Source: Tamarix chinensis | Lineage: Eukaryota > Streptophyta > Magnoliopsida > Caryophyllales > Tamaricaceae | NCBI GenBank assembly: GCA_030549775.1 | Contig: CM060180.1 | Span: 32,647,090 to 32,711,089 of the forward strand | Direction: 5' to 3' | DNA: 64,000 nt | Part shown: positions 46,144 to 58,890 of the stretch, in pieces | Layout of the letters: each line of letters begins with the position of its first letter | How positions within the stretch are numbered: position 1 is the stretch's first letter | Made by a program: the position numbers and the translations under genes | Notes under the pieces: generated by a model | The model's input: only the letters and a program-made list of their open reading frames with translations | Told to the model about the DNA's origin: nothing | Databases searched by the model: none

Positions 46144-46173
46144 ATTATTATTATTATTATTATTATTATTAAG
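46144..46173 (+). repeat. (ATT)n microsatellite
   Basis: About ten ATT units in a row without interruption. Confidence 0.9.
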
Positions 46174-46594
46174 TCTTTTAGTGACTATATTTTTAGTATT
46201 AATAGCATTGGAAAAGAGTCATGTTTAAATTTCTAAATTTACAATGGTTCAAGGCTAATCCAACAATAAATTGCCAATAACTTTGGTTACATATTACATT
46301 TTTATAATAACCTAAAAAAATTACAAGTTCAAAAGTTCAAAAATCATATAAATGTATCTATAATTTTATAATTTTTTATCAAAATATATTTTCCAACAAA
46401 TAAAAATATTAAACGGATGAAAATGTCCATATATTACGTATGTTCAACAAAATAGTCCATGGGTGGTGTGTGCCCTAATTTAAGATGGTTTCCTAATCTT
46501 CTCTCAAACACCGGTGAATAAGGGCCCATCATATGTTAATAGGACAATAACAAAATTTTAAAATCTCAGACATATTTTTTGGCATATCCCTTCT

Positions 46595-46597
<3 letters not shown>

Positions 46598-46637
<40 letters not shown>
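46598..46637 (+). repeat. (TA)n microsatellite
   Basis: About twenty TA units. The open frame at 46579-46806 with an Ile-Tyr run is produced by this repeat. Confidence 0.95.
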
Positions 46638-46639
<2 letters not shown>

Positions 46640-48325
46640 TTTGGTATTTTTCATATTTTTTTTTCACATCCTCATTTTTATCCTCATGCTACACTATTTT
46701 ATATTGCATATATTTGGGTTCAACATCAAAGGTGCACTTTTTGAAACATGAGATTTTAGGTTCGATCTCTATTAAAGTTGCAAATATTATATTTCTATCA
46801 TTTTAAATTTACTACTCAAATTATTGTTAATTAACATTTAAAATACATTAATGATCAAATAGAAGATATTTAATTATTCAAATGTTATATGTAATTATCA
46901 ATACTGCATTTTCCTACATTCATGTGTTAATGAGAAATATGAGAACAGTCGTAAGTACATGCTTACAATTTGAGATTGTTGCTTAGATTCATGTGTATGT
47001 GTCCTAATAATTGACGAAAATTATAAGAATCATCAATAAGAACAACAACAATCATCAATTGAGAATGTAATAATAACGAATTAAAACTATAATAGTAATA
47101 GTGTATTTACCAGTGAAATAATTCAACTAATGAACATTGTAATCATCCTTGGTAATTCCTTGAGGCATCACTTTAGTTGTTTTAAAATTATGAGAAAACC
47201 CACCTTAGTTCTATCAAGATCATGATAATCATTAATTAAAACAACAATAATCATCAATTAAAGCTGCGACAATCTCCTTGCTACAAGTAAAATAATTTAC
47301 GTATTGAGCGTTGTGATCATCAATCAAAATCATAGTAATATCTTTGGTAATTTCTTGAATCATCACCTCAAGTGCTATAAAACCATCGAACCCACCCTAA
47401 ATATATGAAAATAACAATGATCATCAATTGAAGTCACAATGATCATATGACTACAACTGAAACTATTTAAGTATGAAATATTATAAGCATAAATTAAAAT
47501 CACAATAATAATTATTTATAAAGACTTCATAGTTAAATTAGTATATCATGATATATATGATAGTTAAAATAGTATATCATGATAATTAAAAGTTATGTAT
47601 TCTAAAAATACCAAAGTTGTGATGATTAAAGTGTTATATATAAGATGATAACACACACACGCGCGCGATTTTCATACTTGAAATTATTGGACAAGGATGT
47701 TGGTTTTGGTAGATCTTGCTAAGTTGTTTTTTTTTTTTATAAAAAAAACCCATTATTCAAATGTAAAATATAATATTTCTATTGTGTTTCATGCCATGAA
47801 GATAGTGTACATATAAAATTCTAAAATTTTCAAATGGTCGGGTTGAAATATAATATTGAATTGAATAAGTATGAAGAAAATTATTATTTGTAAATATGTT
47901 GTCTTTTTTTTTTCCAAGCTATCTATGAATATCAATAAACCTCTTAATCCAAGACCGTTGATATATTCGTGATTACAAAAAAAAAAGTTTAACTAAATGT
48001 TATTATCTAACTTTCCTACACGCATTTGTATTAATAGAACATAAGATAATTATTAAGCACTACAATATTTAAAATTATTTATGTTTGATTAACCATATAA
48101 ATGGTAACTAGTAATTAGATTAATGAACATTTATTATGACAACAACTGCCATGAGCTAAAATTAGGTTGTGCATAAAATAAACATGATTTCACTATTTTA
48201 TTTTGATGATAATGTGTGCTTTAAGCATGATTTTGTATATTACCTAAAAGTCTTCTTAGCATACTAAATGCATATTATTATTTTCTTTTTCTAATTCAAA
48301 CATATTTTATTAGAAATTAAAATTA

Positions 48326-48326
<1 letters not shown>

Positions 48327-48361
<35 letters not shown>
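48327..48361 (+). repeat. (ATT)n microsatellite
   Basis: About eleven ATT units, uninterrupted. Confidence 0.9.
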
Positions 48362-48362
<1 letters not shown>

Positions 48363-48534
48363 TACTAACACTTTTATTATGATCTTTATTGGTTATAGCA
48401 ATACTAATAATAATTACAAGTGATTAAACATAAAATTAATTACTATTACTATATCAATATGTATTATTATTGCTATCTTTATTTTGATAATAATGATGAT
48501 AATGATTGGTGCTATAGAGGCTAAAAAGGACAAT

Positions 48535-48562
48535 GCGCACGCGCGCGCACACACACACACAC
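48535..48562 (+). repeat. Alternating purine-pyrimidine tract (GC/AC)
   Basis: GCGCACGCGCGCGCACACAC and four further AC units. This is strictly alternating and Z-DNA prone by general knowledge. A smaller similar tract is at 47651-47668 (ACACACACACGCGCGCG). Confidence 0.9.
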
Positions 48563-50971
48563 TAACACACTAACACTATATGGTACAATGACAGTTGCTA
48601 TGTTATGTGCAAGTAATCAAGTATAATTGAGTATTGCCTTTTAGAGACTGGGGGATGCACTAGACCACAAGGCTAGAAATGTTATAGGATGAATCAAGCT
48701 ATAACACAAATAATAAGAAATCTAATAGTAGAAACTTATCATAAAATTTATAATCTTAATTTCTAACAAACTCAAATGTAAAAGTAAATGGACTTAATTT
48801 TAGCTTTTCAAGAAAGAAATTTATGTTAGGAAGGATTGTGGAGGTGGGGATACCTCAAATCACCATGTATTTCATCACTCGTCACATTATAACATGCAAG
48901 GGATTACATAATATCAATACTCATCCTCCCATTGGTCTCATTCATGGTGAGACATACTCTCAGTTTATCACCTTCTTGGTACATGAACCATTGATAATTT
49001 CATGCAACGAGATTCCTAAGGTTAATGCAAGAACCTAAACATGTCTCCATGTGAATCCAACACCCCTTTGATCCTTTCCCCTGAGCTTATCCCTTTCGAG
49101 CTTGTTTAGCTATGTAGGTACCATTTGTGGTCAACATAACACAAATCAAACATTGCAAATCATCAAAGATGAAACATCCATTTAATCATAATCAATGCTA
49201 CAACATTCAAAACATTATAGCATGTGAACCACATCAATCCTACCCACAAAAATGAATAATCTCATGCTAATTTCTAAGGCACAAAAATAGAGGACAAAAT
49301 GAGAAGTAAGGGAGGAGAATGGGGAATTAGGGTAGGAGGGAGGGGACTACACCTTTTTCTAGATTGATATTCTTCTTCTTTCTTCTTCATTCAATTGGGA
49401 CTCTTTCTATTACTTATCCTTCTTCTTAATTTTTTTCTTCTAGTCTTCCTGTTTTCCTGCCTATCCTTTATTTAGCTTGAATATGCACTTTTTATACTTT
49501 AATCATGCATATTAGATAAGGGAGTGTAATGGAGAGGCACATGGTATTGGAGGAGAAGTGGAGTTTGGCTAGGAAATTGGGCATGAGGGTACAAACAAAA
49601 TCTCAGGATTCTTCACCAATAATGATTGTTTTTCATAGAATCATACATCTATTGACATTTGGAGATGTTCTTTGAGATCCTACATTATGTCTCAACCTAT
49701 AGGGTGTGTCACCCAATAACATTTATTAAACTCCTAGTATGGTATAGGCTACACAACACCTTATTGAAAAAGGGTAATATTTCCTTCAATTTTAAAACAA
49801 TGAATTTTGGGTCACAAAATGTTATGTTTTGACTACTTGGAGTGTAAGTTCTAAGTTTTAAGGCATGAAAAATTGGTTGCACACAACACCCTATAGTGAA
49901 TTTAACTGCAAAAAAAAAACACATATAAATACATCCTAATGGGGCTAAAAATATGCACTCTAAGAGTGCTATCAACTCCCTCAACCCTAAGTTGTTACTC
50001 ATCCCTAGTAGCTCTTTTGTAAAATTAATTAAAACACCTATCATAATACCCTTATGTGTGTTGAGAGTGACTCTTGGCCTTCATCTAAGTCATATAATTA
50101 TGAGTAAAAAACTTGTGAAAAAAACATAATTGCTAACTTATTTAGGAGAAGATTGTGCTAAGTAGTGTTTGCGTGCATGTTGTGTGATTCCCTTCTTAAA
50201 GAGTTTTAGGGTCAAGTAAGAATCTTAGAAACAATATAATAACTATAGGCCTCCCTATTTAGGTTGTTTAAAATTTTCTAAGGTCCTAAAGCCTATTGGG
50301 ACAATCGTCCAATAGGGTATGCTATTTTTTTATTCTTTTATTTTTATAGGGCATAAAAATTCCTCAAGTGCATATAGTCTTTTGACTCAAGTAAACATTT
50401 GGGTCACATAAATCCATGGTTACTCCACCTTATCACCTATTTTGGAAGTGCTTCTCTCGCAGCCTACAACGTTGTTTGACGCAAGTGTGTATAGAATTCT
50501 TGTGCATGCACCTTTAGTTACCGAGTGGTGTGGGAGTTTGAGATTCTCAAATTTCTACTATCATTGATATGCCTTTATTACATAATGGTTATTGATAGGG
50601 ACAACCATAATTTACCCAAAATTATTTCTAGCTTACCCTATAGGGTCCTCAGCCATAAAAAATCAATTCTTTTGCATGAGTCATGTCCCTATAGGGATGG
50701 TTTCAAGCTAACTTTACTCTCAACTTAATTGATATAGAAATAATCTAGATGATGTCACACATTCAATAGTACTCAGAGAGAATTTAGCCTACCATTCTCT
50801 TCTTCACAAGCTAGTAACAAAAGATTAATTTTATCTCATATTTTTTTAGCTAGTTTATAAGCCTCATTAGGCTTTATCAAGTCATTATCATGCAAACTTT
50901 TTGAACATAGACATCTGCAATTACTGACTTTTTAGTATAAAATCATGAAGGGAATTATGTACTATAGAATA

Positions 50972-51217
50972 TAGGAGCGTAAATGAGTCAAGTCAAGCCA
51001 AACTCCTTTGAGTTTGTATTCAACTGGTTTAATAAATAGGCCTAAAATAATGCTCGAACTTATCTTATTTAACAAAAAAAAAATCCCAATTGAGCTTTTA
51101 AAGAGAAAAACTCCCCTTGAATTGTTTATAAACAAACTTAAAAATAGGACTTGAGTTTGACTCATTTAATTAAACAAAATAGTTGAAACGAGTTGACTTA
51201 ATCCATTTACAATCCTA
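50972..51217. mobile_element. Short hAT-like non-autonomous element, 246 bp
   Basis: The termini are inverted repeats: TAGGAGCGTAAATGAGTCAA on the left against TAGGATTGTAAATGGATTAA read inward from the right. The flanking 8 bp (ATAGAATA and GCAGTATA) agree only partly, so the target duplication is uncertain. The interior has opposed words such as CAAACTC and GAGTTTG; no coding sequence. Confidence 0.6.
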
Positions 51218-51420
51218 GCAGTATATAACATGTGATAGGTTAAAACAAAATGCTACATTTTATATGTACTATGGTACATATCAAGGTAGTCAACAATAAA
51301 AGATAAAATTATGTAAAAAAAATATACAAAAAGAAACTGATATCTTCATATCTTGGAAAAAAAGTAGACTTAAACAATAGTTACTATAAATGATGATTGA
51401 TAAAGAATACCAGCAAAAAC

Positions 51421-51860
51421 TAGGGATGACAAGATGCTCCGATGGGGACGGGAATACTATCCCCATCTTTGAACCTAAAATAAATTTCCATCCGTATCCC
51501 CGAACTTGACCCATTCTCCTATTTTTACTAATGGGGATTATCTGCCTCGATCCCCACGGAAAATATATCCCCATCCCTGCCCCTATACCTAAATTTTTTA
51601 AAATAAATTATTTTATTTTTAATTATTATTTTCTTATTTTTTTAGAAAAACTTATAATGTTATAATATATTTATGTATATATGTATATGTATATTTATAT
51701 ATCAGGGCGGGTTCGGGTATGGGGACCCAATTCTCATCCCCGCCATATCCCAAAAAAATCCCCAAACCTAAACATCTCCCCAAAAATTCTCCACGAACCC
51801 AACCTCAAATGGGGAATCCTTGACGAGGCTCTAAACTTGTGGGGATGTTTTCCATCCCTA
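51421..51860. mobile_element. hAT-like element, second member of the TAGGGATG family, 440 bp
   Basis: The ends are TAGGGATGACAAG and, inward from the right, TAGGGATGGAAAA. The flanks GCAAAAAC (51413-51420) and GAAAAAAC (51861-51868) are an 8 bp duplication with one mismatch. The interior of GGGGAT/CCCCATCCC words around an AT-rich core matches the design of 5841-6307. Confidence 0.82.
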
Positions 51861-52186
51861 GAAAAAACTACCAAGCTAGATATACCCTCTGAGACAAAAT
51901 AAAACATCATTTGCCCCATTGTAGGAGTAGGGTTTCAAAAGAAGTGACACAAGCCAATACCCTACAGACTCTACCTAAAAAGATATTGAAACAAAAAGAA
52001 AGTTGGAGTCATTTAATAAGCACCACCCTAGTGCAAATGTCTAATCTTAGTGATGTTGGGAGAGAAGTAGGTATATTAGGAAATGTTAGTCTTCTTTACT
52101 TATAGCTAAGCCACACTACCATGTCCATCAAAATGTGTCGAGCTTGCATTTCCAACTCCAACATCCTTTTCATCCATTGTAACCAT

Positions 52187-55100
52187 TGTAACACCCCCTT
52201 TTTACTAATGATTTTTTTGAAAACAAAATACATAGAAGCAAAATAAAGAAACATGGATATTATCGCTTCATTGAACATAAGAGAGGTTTGATTGTTCACC
52301 TAACTCATGTGTTAGGCAAGGATAAAATGTACTAGAACCACACTTTTACAATCATAAAACCGTTATTAAACCGTCTATCGATTAGTGTTGAATATTAATT
52401 TATAAAATCTATTACTAATAAGAATAGTCACAATAGAGAAAAGAGACACAAAACCATTAAATGATCATGTTCTAGGATGAAGTGCATCTCTCCCCAGACT
52501 ATACACCATGAGGAATCTTAGCCTATGAGAAGCATCATTTGCTCCCTTAGATGAATTAGGTCCATCACAACGTTAAAGACTTCAGTATAATAAAGTACTG
52601 AGTAAGGCTTAGCTCTTCTAACCCTCACGCTATATTCATATCAAGGTTAGGAATGCCCATTTTTTTTTAACTTTATCATGACTATTATATTTCCACACAA
52701 AGATTGCACAAGACATATAAATATACACATACCTTAAATCATGACCTTTTTCTCTCTCTCTCTGTAATATATCATCCATACCACAACAATGTTTTGAGCT
52801 TACACTATACTATGGCCTATATTATTCATTTTATCCATATTAGGCTATACTTCTTATATTAACTTAGTTTTTTTAAGCTTACACTAAACTATATCAGGTA
52901 TTACCTATACCAACCATGTATTCATGTTGACTGCATCATCACATAATACTACAATGTCTTAAGACTACACTAACTACTCACATAGATCACCATAATGGTT
53001 ATACCAGTCATACTATTCATATTCATCACCAAACAATGCTTTAAGATTACACCAAACTCATGCACATAGCCTATTCACATTACCCATAGTTATTGTTTTG
53101 ATATTACACCAAACTATATTAGAGATGTTAACCCATGTTTAAAGATAACACTAACTTTTTCTTCCTACTAATAGGATTTCAACTTATACTAAGCATATTA
53201 TCAATGCACACATAAGGTGTTATATGTATGGAAAGGGTTATGGACAATATGGTGCAAGAAACACCCTTTAGAAAAATATTCATGCAATTTAAGGCAACCC
53301 ATGAATATCTAATAAGAACAAATCATGATATTGTAAACTCATTACATGAACACATAATTCTAATTCCACATATAACTCTAAATTTGGTACTTTGGGTTGT
53401 AACACCAATCATAAGCTAAGGTGCACATGCCATCCATAAATGGTGGTTTATATAAATATATTTTATAACAATTACTTTGAACGTTTATATCAATTGTTTT
53501 ATAACAATTACACAAAACATTTATATCAATGGGTTTTGTAATGATTACACGGAATATTTCACATAGGTTTTTACAAAGTAACTAAAACATGCACCTCATG
53601 GGTGTTTTCATGGATCAAAGATATTCCTAAGGGCATGTATCCTACATAATTCAAATGATTTACATAGTTCAATTATCTCAAAAGAGCTCTTAAGGATCAT
53701 TGATTTACTACACATTTCTAGAATCAATCCAAGGGCCATTGGCCTCTATCATAGAATTCACATTTAATTTTAGAGTTCTACTCCCTTTTGAACTATTTTA
53801 CAAAATATGACTCAACATAAATCATCATATTCAACTTTACTCAACAATCATTCAACATAGTCACCATCCCTTTTACTTTTAAATTCTCATTTTCAGGGTT
53901 TAAATATCTCAAACCATTACCAATGTATATAAATATTTCCAAGACTAATATAGAACTAACTAAACATGTTAAATGCCAACCCCTTGTTTTCTTAAAATCT
54001 TACTCACAATTATAGTGAAGCACCATTTTACCCTTTTGAGGCTAAAACATCCAATTTCACATTGAGGCAGAAGAACACCTTTATAACACCACTAGTGATT
54101 TTCATATCAAGAATAAAACGTTTATCATCATTTTATTCTCAATTTCCAAGAAATATAAATGTATATCTGAATTTTCCCTTATTCAACTTAAAATATCCAT
54201 TTTCCTTTTCATGGTATAACAAGGCATTCCAAACACCACTAATCTTTATTATTTTACACAAAATATATTAATGATAGGATTGTCATCATCATATTCCCAA
54301 AATTATGAATTTGAAAGTAAAAATCCATTTCTCATCCTTTATGGCTTTATTTCTAAAATTCGGCATAATTTTTACCATATTGATCAAAATACCAACATAT
54401 TATATATCAAATTGAGCCTAATAATGTCAAAAAACATGTCTAAAATAGAAAAAAACAAGCATAACACCCACAAGGCCTAGTGGACGAATCATATGCTCAA
54501 CACACGCATATTATTCTCATCTTTTTTCAATCTATAACTTCACAAGATATCAGATTATGCATATATCATAAATTTCATGCTCTCATCATCAACATAATAT
54601 GCTTCAAACCTCACTACAACTTTCCATAGTCAACTTAGAATCCATTTTTACATGTATTTATACCATACCTATCAAAACAACCATAATATAAACTATTTCT
54701 TAACCAATCAACTCATATTTACAAAAAGAGGATGTATTTTATTAAAACAATACATATCACGCTTATTTAGAAATTTATCATTTTTCAAGACAACTTGATA
54801 CACCACCAAAAATACTCATATCCACCTTGACATAATAACATATATCCTCTTAAGCCCCAAAATTATTCTTCTAATATGGTATCATGCTTGTTGAGAGTAA
54901 TATAAGTTTTACCTTTGCTAACTTTCAACCAAACAAATATCAAATAGAATGGAATAAATCCCTTAGCTCACATAACTCTTAACCACAACCACATTCTTGA
55001 AATACCTTAGAGAACTATAGAAGGAACATGAAAAACCATAATTTTACTTAATCTAACTTAGAAAAATATGTAGGGATTGAAATAAATCACCGGAGCTTAC

Positions 55101-57369
55101 TTTTATGATTTTGAAACTCCACCAAAATTCTTTTAAACTCAACAAACATATTACTTATGACTCCTGCTAGGTAGGTATATGACAGGAGGGCTTGGATTAG
55201 TAGTTGTTATATGATTTTATAAGGTTTATAAGATTCGAAAAATGGTGGCAAAGAATAGGTTATGGGATGGGAATGAAGATAGAGATTGGGAGGAAGGTAA
55301 AGGGGATAACTCCAATGCTGAGGTGTGTGTGGGGTGGGGTGGGGGGAATGGGTGAGTTAGAGATATGTTCATTTAATTAGGTATATTACATAATATTCAA
55401 TTGTGACCTTAATTTTCCCTTTTGTGTGATATAAAAAGATTTTACATTTAATGCATGGAAGGAATGTGTTGTGTGTGTATGCGTGAGGTGAAGAGGAAAT
55501 GACAATAAGAAGGGAGTTAGGATATGTGGGAGCTACAAACTTAGTAGAGTAATTAATAAGGATTAAGATACATAGTGATTAAGAGAATATTCTTGTGTGA
55601 TGTTTTATGCCAAGGAGCATGTATTAGGATTGGCTAAGACATGAGGGAGAATAGTGTAGGAAATCATGACAATATCATGATTATAAAATATTTAGAGAAT
55701 ATATTATAATGATTACATTAGATAGTTATAAAAATTTCATGTAATGAAGGGAATGAATGGCACCGGTGGTATGAGCCCAAAATCAAATGGCCCATATTTG
55801 AATAATCCAAATTGGAGTGATTAGATTAAATTTCAAGAAGTTTAGATAACATTTGAGTAAGAAAGATACCTTTTGATAAGAAATTGTGCTTATAAATTAG
55901 CAAAGAAATTCTAAAATTAATACAAAATAAAGTAATTCATTTTAAATATTAAATTGCTCAAAAATATCAAATTACAATGATATTCAACTTTTAGTAAAGC
56001 TTAAATGGTTTAAAGAGTCAATTTGGAGTCTAAAGCACTAGAAAAGTAGGACACATAAAATAATGAGCAAATGATCCCTAAAATTTATAAAAAATGAGGA
56101 GATATTAATAATGTCACTTTGAAGTCACATGTAATTTTTTGTGAAAATATATTAGGGGTATGCATTGTTGGATATCCGTATCCGAACGGATATTTTTTTT
56201 GGATATCCGATCCGACCGGATATTCGATATCCTATATCCAAGTCCGCATCCGAATACATTCGATTATTGAAAAAAAATATCCAATTATTAAATTTACATA
56301 TATTATCTATAAATAATTTTTTTTTCTACAGAAACACTTGTTTAATTATTCAGCCTGCATACAAAAATATATAATACATAATTAATCATATCCACAAAAA
56401 TTAGTGATCAATATTTATGAACAATGACGCTCTAGAAATGTAGAACGACCTAAGTTAAGAGGTTCAACAAATTTAGGATTTTTTTCCTAGTCTGGGTGCT
56501 TGCATTTGTGTGGGCCGTGACCTATTTGACTGTTTGTAGAGTGTGGATGTTTATTTCAGACTTTAGTTTAGTTAATTATTTTTGGACTTATGTACTATAG
56601 TAAAAAAATAATCCAAACTTGAAGATTGAAAGAAAAAAAATCAAATTATAAATTAAATTATGCTTAAATATAACTAGCTTATTCTTAAAATCGGATATTT
56701 TTGGCGGATCAGATTATCCACTTAATATTCGATCCAATTTTCAAAAACCGGATCGGATATCTAAAATTTCGAATCAATTTTTTCGGATACTGGATCAGTT
56801 TTTCGGATCCCGATTTTTCTACACAACCCTAAAAAATATATATTATATAAGTTCTCAAAGGTAGTGATCAAGTCTAAATGAGAATATTAAAAATTATTAG
56901 AAATAAAATTATAAAAATTATAAAATATTAGAAATCAATATTTAGAGTCATTGTGGACCCAATAATATAATGCTGTGACTATTTGATAAGATTTTAAAAA
57001 TTTAACCCGATGCTCCCATATATCAACAATTACCTTTTGGGAAAGTGTGGAAATTAGGGTTCTAAGCACAAAACAATAAGTGTCTTCAATAAAGTTATCT
57101 GACATGTCTCACATAATAAATTAGAATACATATGAATATTAAAATTAATATTTTACAATTTAGAGGAAATCACTAAAAGTTCTGTAGGTTTAAATAGCTT
57201 GAATAGTGTTATGGAGATTAAAATCACAATTAGAGTTTCAAAAAGTTTTGTAAGGGATTTAATTTAAAATACTTGTCATCAAGAATTCAAATGACTTTAA
57301 TTTCACAAAATAATAAAATTTTATTTTGAATTTAACCTTGATAAAAGATGTGAAAAGTGGGGTGTTATA
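52187..57369 (+). mobile_element. Probable long gypsy-type LTR (about 5.2 kb with a nested insertion)
   Basis: It starts TGTAACACCCCCTTTTTAC and ends AAAAGTGGGGTGTTATA, the paired TGTAACACCCC...GGGGTGTTACA termini known from plant Tekay/Del-type LTRs, with one change in the last CA. The interior is gene-free, AT-rich and has a G-rich patch near 55250-55380, as in the other LTRs. A hAT-like element is nested at 56153-56833. No matching 5 bp duplication was found (ACCAT before, GCTGT after), so the outer boundaries or the single-element interpretation may be wrong. Confidence 0.45.
56153..56833. mobile_element. hAT-like non-autonomous element rich in GGATATCCG words, about 680 bp
   Basis: The left end is TAGGGGTATGCATTG; inward from the right it reads TAGGGTTGTGTAG. 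AAATATAT occurs at 56145-56152 and 56834-56841, a candidate 8 bp duplication in AT-rich DNA. The interior near both ends is built of GGATATCCGATCC and CGGATCGGATATC words. The two overlapping frames at 56119-56374 are not genes. Confidence 0.65.
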
Positions 57370-57370
57370 G

Positions 57371-58391
57371 CTGTCTTTTCTATAAGGGTGCCCACCATAA
57401 GGCTAGCACACTCTATGGCAAACATCATCTTGGTGTGGGCCAAAAGTTAAAAATCTCCATTTCCTCTTTCAACCCTTGTAGTATCCATTAGATGTTAATG
57501 TTGTTATTAATTGGTGGTGGCACATCACCCTTTGATGAAACATAGGCTCATCATAAAAAAGGGGAAGATTGTTGACCTCCTAGGCCAATCAATGTCTTAA
57601 ACCTTACTTTGATGATAACAAACATATTTGAAAGAGCTAACATGCTTACTTAAGTGTGAATGAACTATGTTGATCACAAGGATGCTGAAACATACTTATT
57701 CAAATCAAATCTCAAGTGAAAAATTTACAATACCAATCAAGTTTCAAGGTAAAAGAGAAAATTATATCACACTACTAAGACTTAAAACCTCAAGATTTAT
57801 ATTTCAAGTCTTAAGTTATCTACTAAAGTCATTTGAGCTTAACACTTTTGGTTAATTTTAATCTTTTGGGATGTTTTAAAATCTTCCTTAAATTTTTTTA
57901 GGTATAAATTCTATGTTGATTTTAAATCCCAAATCCTTTTAATAGTGTTTTTGGACACGTTTAGTTCGGATTGGAACCAATCGATAGGTCTCATAATTGA
58001 TCGAATAGTTTGTTTCAAAACAAAGACTTTAAACTTTCAAATACTCAAAAATTAATTGACTAGATGTAAAACCGATTGACTGGTTATTGGTGACTTTCAA
58101 TCCTAATTAAAATGGTTTTATCTATGTTTGAATACTTCGATTGGTTTTCTCAAATTGATCGATTGGTTCATAAACCAATCAACTAGTTTAACTAATTAGG
58201 TTATGGGTTTTAGTCTTGTAGAAACACATTTCATATATTTTTGAATACTTTGTCTGGTTTCATCAAACTGGTAAATGGTTTATAAATTGATCAACTAGTT
58301 TGACTAACTAGGCTATATATTTTCTTCTCGTAGGAAGTCTTTATTTAAACACTTTGACTACTTTCATCAAATTGGTCAACTTTTTTAACTA
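57371..58391 (+). mobile_element. 3' end of a SIRE-like copia element with partial 3' LTR
   Basis: A polypurine tract, AAAAAAGGGGAAGA (57555-57568), is followed directly by TGTTGACCTCC at 57570, an LTR start. The words CTTTGATGATAACAAACATA and repeated ACCAATCGAT/GATCGATTGGTT motifs are typical of SIRE/Maximus-type copia LTRs. The LTR right end is missing: the sequence is cut by a LINE fragment near 58391. No internal coding domain was recognised in the short part before the tract. Confidence 0.6.
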
Positions 58392-58890
58392 ACAAGCGAA
58401 ACACAGGCTTCGTCTATGGCTTGTGTGCCATCAGTGTCTATTCACAAAAGATAGTATGATAACAATGGGGTTTGAGGTAGATGAAGTTTGCATGCTTTGT
58501 AAAAACCAAGTAAAAACAATTGATCATCTGGTCTTCTAGTGTGAGTTTACTCGTGAAGTATGGAGTTCATTGCTTGAAGGATTTGGGTGTTCTCACCATG
58601 TCAATTCTCTTTCGGTTGTCATGTGTTGGATGGCAAGGGGAGGAAGAGGACCAGCAAGCCGAACAACAATAATTAGATTCATGCTTGTTGCTACCACTTA
58701 ACATGTTTGGGAGGAGAGGAACTTATGTACGTTCCAAGCTAAAGAAAGAACCTCGAGGCAACATATAAAGATTATTGTGAAGGAATTAGCCACTAAATCA
58801 TATGATAAGTTGGTTACTCATGTTAATACTTAAGCGTAGTGCTTTTTTGTGTTTCATGAAAGTTTGTACGTTCAAGCTTCTTTGGTAATA
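58392..58890 (+). pseudogene. 5'-truncated LINE fragment (zf-RVT and tail)
   Basis: The frame gives a run of residues with VCMLCKNQVKTIDHLVF, a stop, then CEFTREVWSSLLEGFG, the zf-RVT zinc-binding pattern C-x2-C-x6-H-x4-C at the end of plant LINE ORF2. A C-terminal tail follows (IRFMLVATT, a stop, then HVWEERNLCTF). Everything upstream of zf-RVT is missing, as expected of 5'-truncated retrotransposition. It is a different LINE family from the one at 35375-45755. Confidence 0.72.

Larger units (their letters stand above)
45764..50971. other. AT-rich repeat-like region without genes
   Basis: No gene is supported in 5.2 kb. It holds several microsatellites (listed separately). Short open frames at 48823-49038 and 49709-50044 read as degenerate and show no motif. 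A purine-rich patch at 49290-49345 followed by TTCTTC-rich DNA resembles LTR interiors, but no termini were found. Confidence 0.5.
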
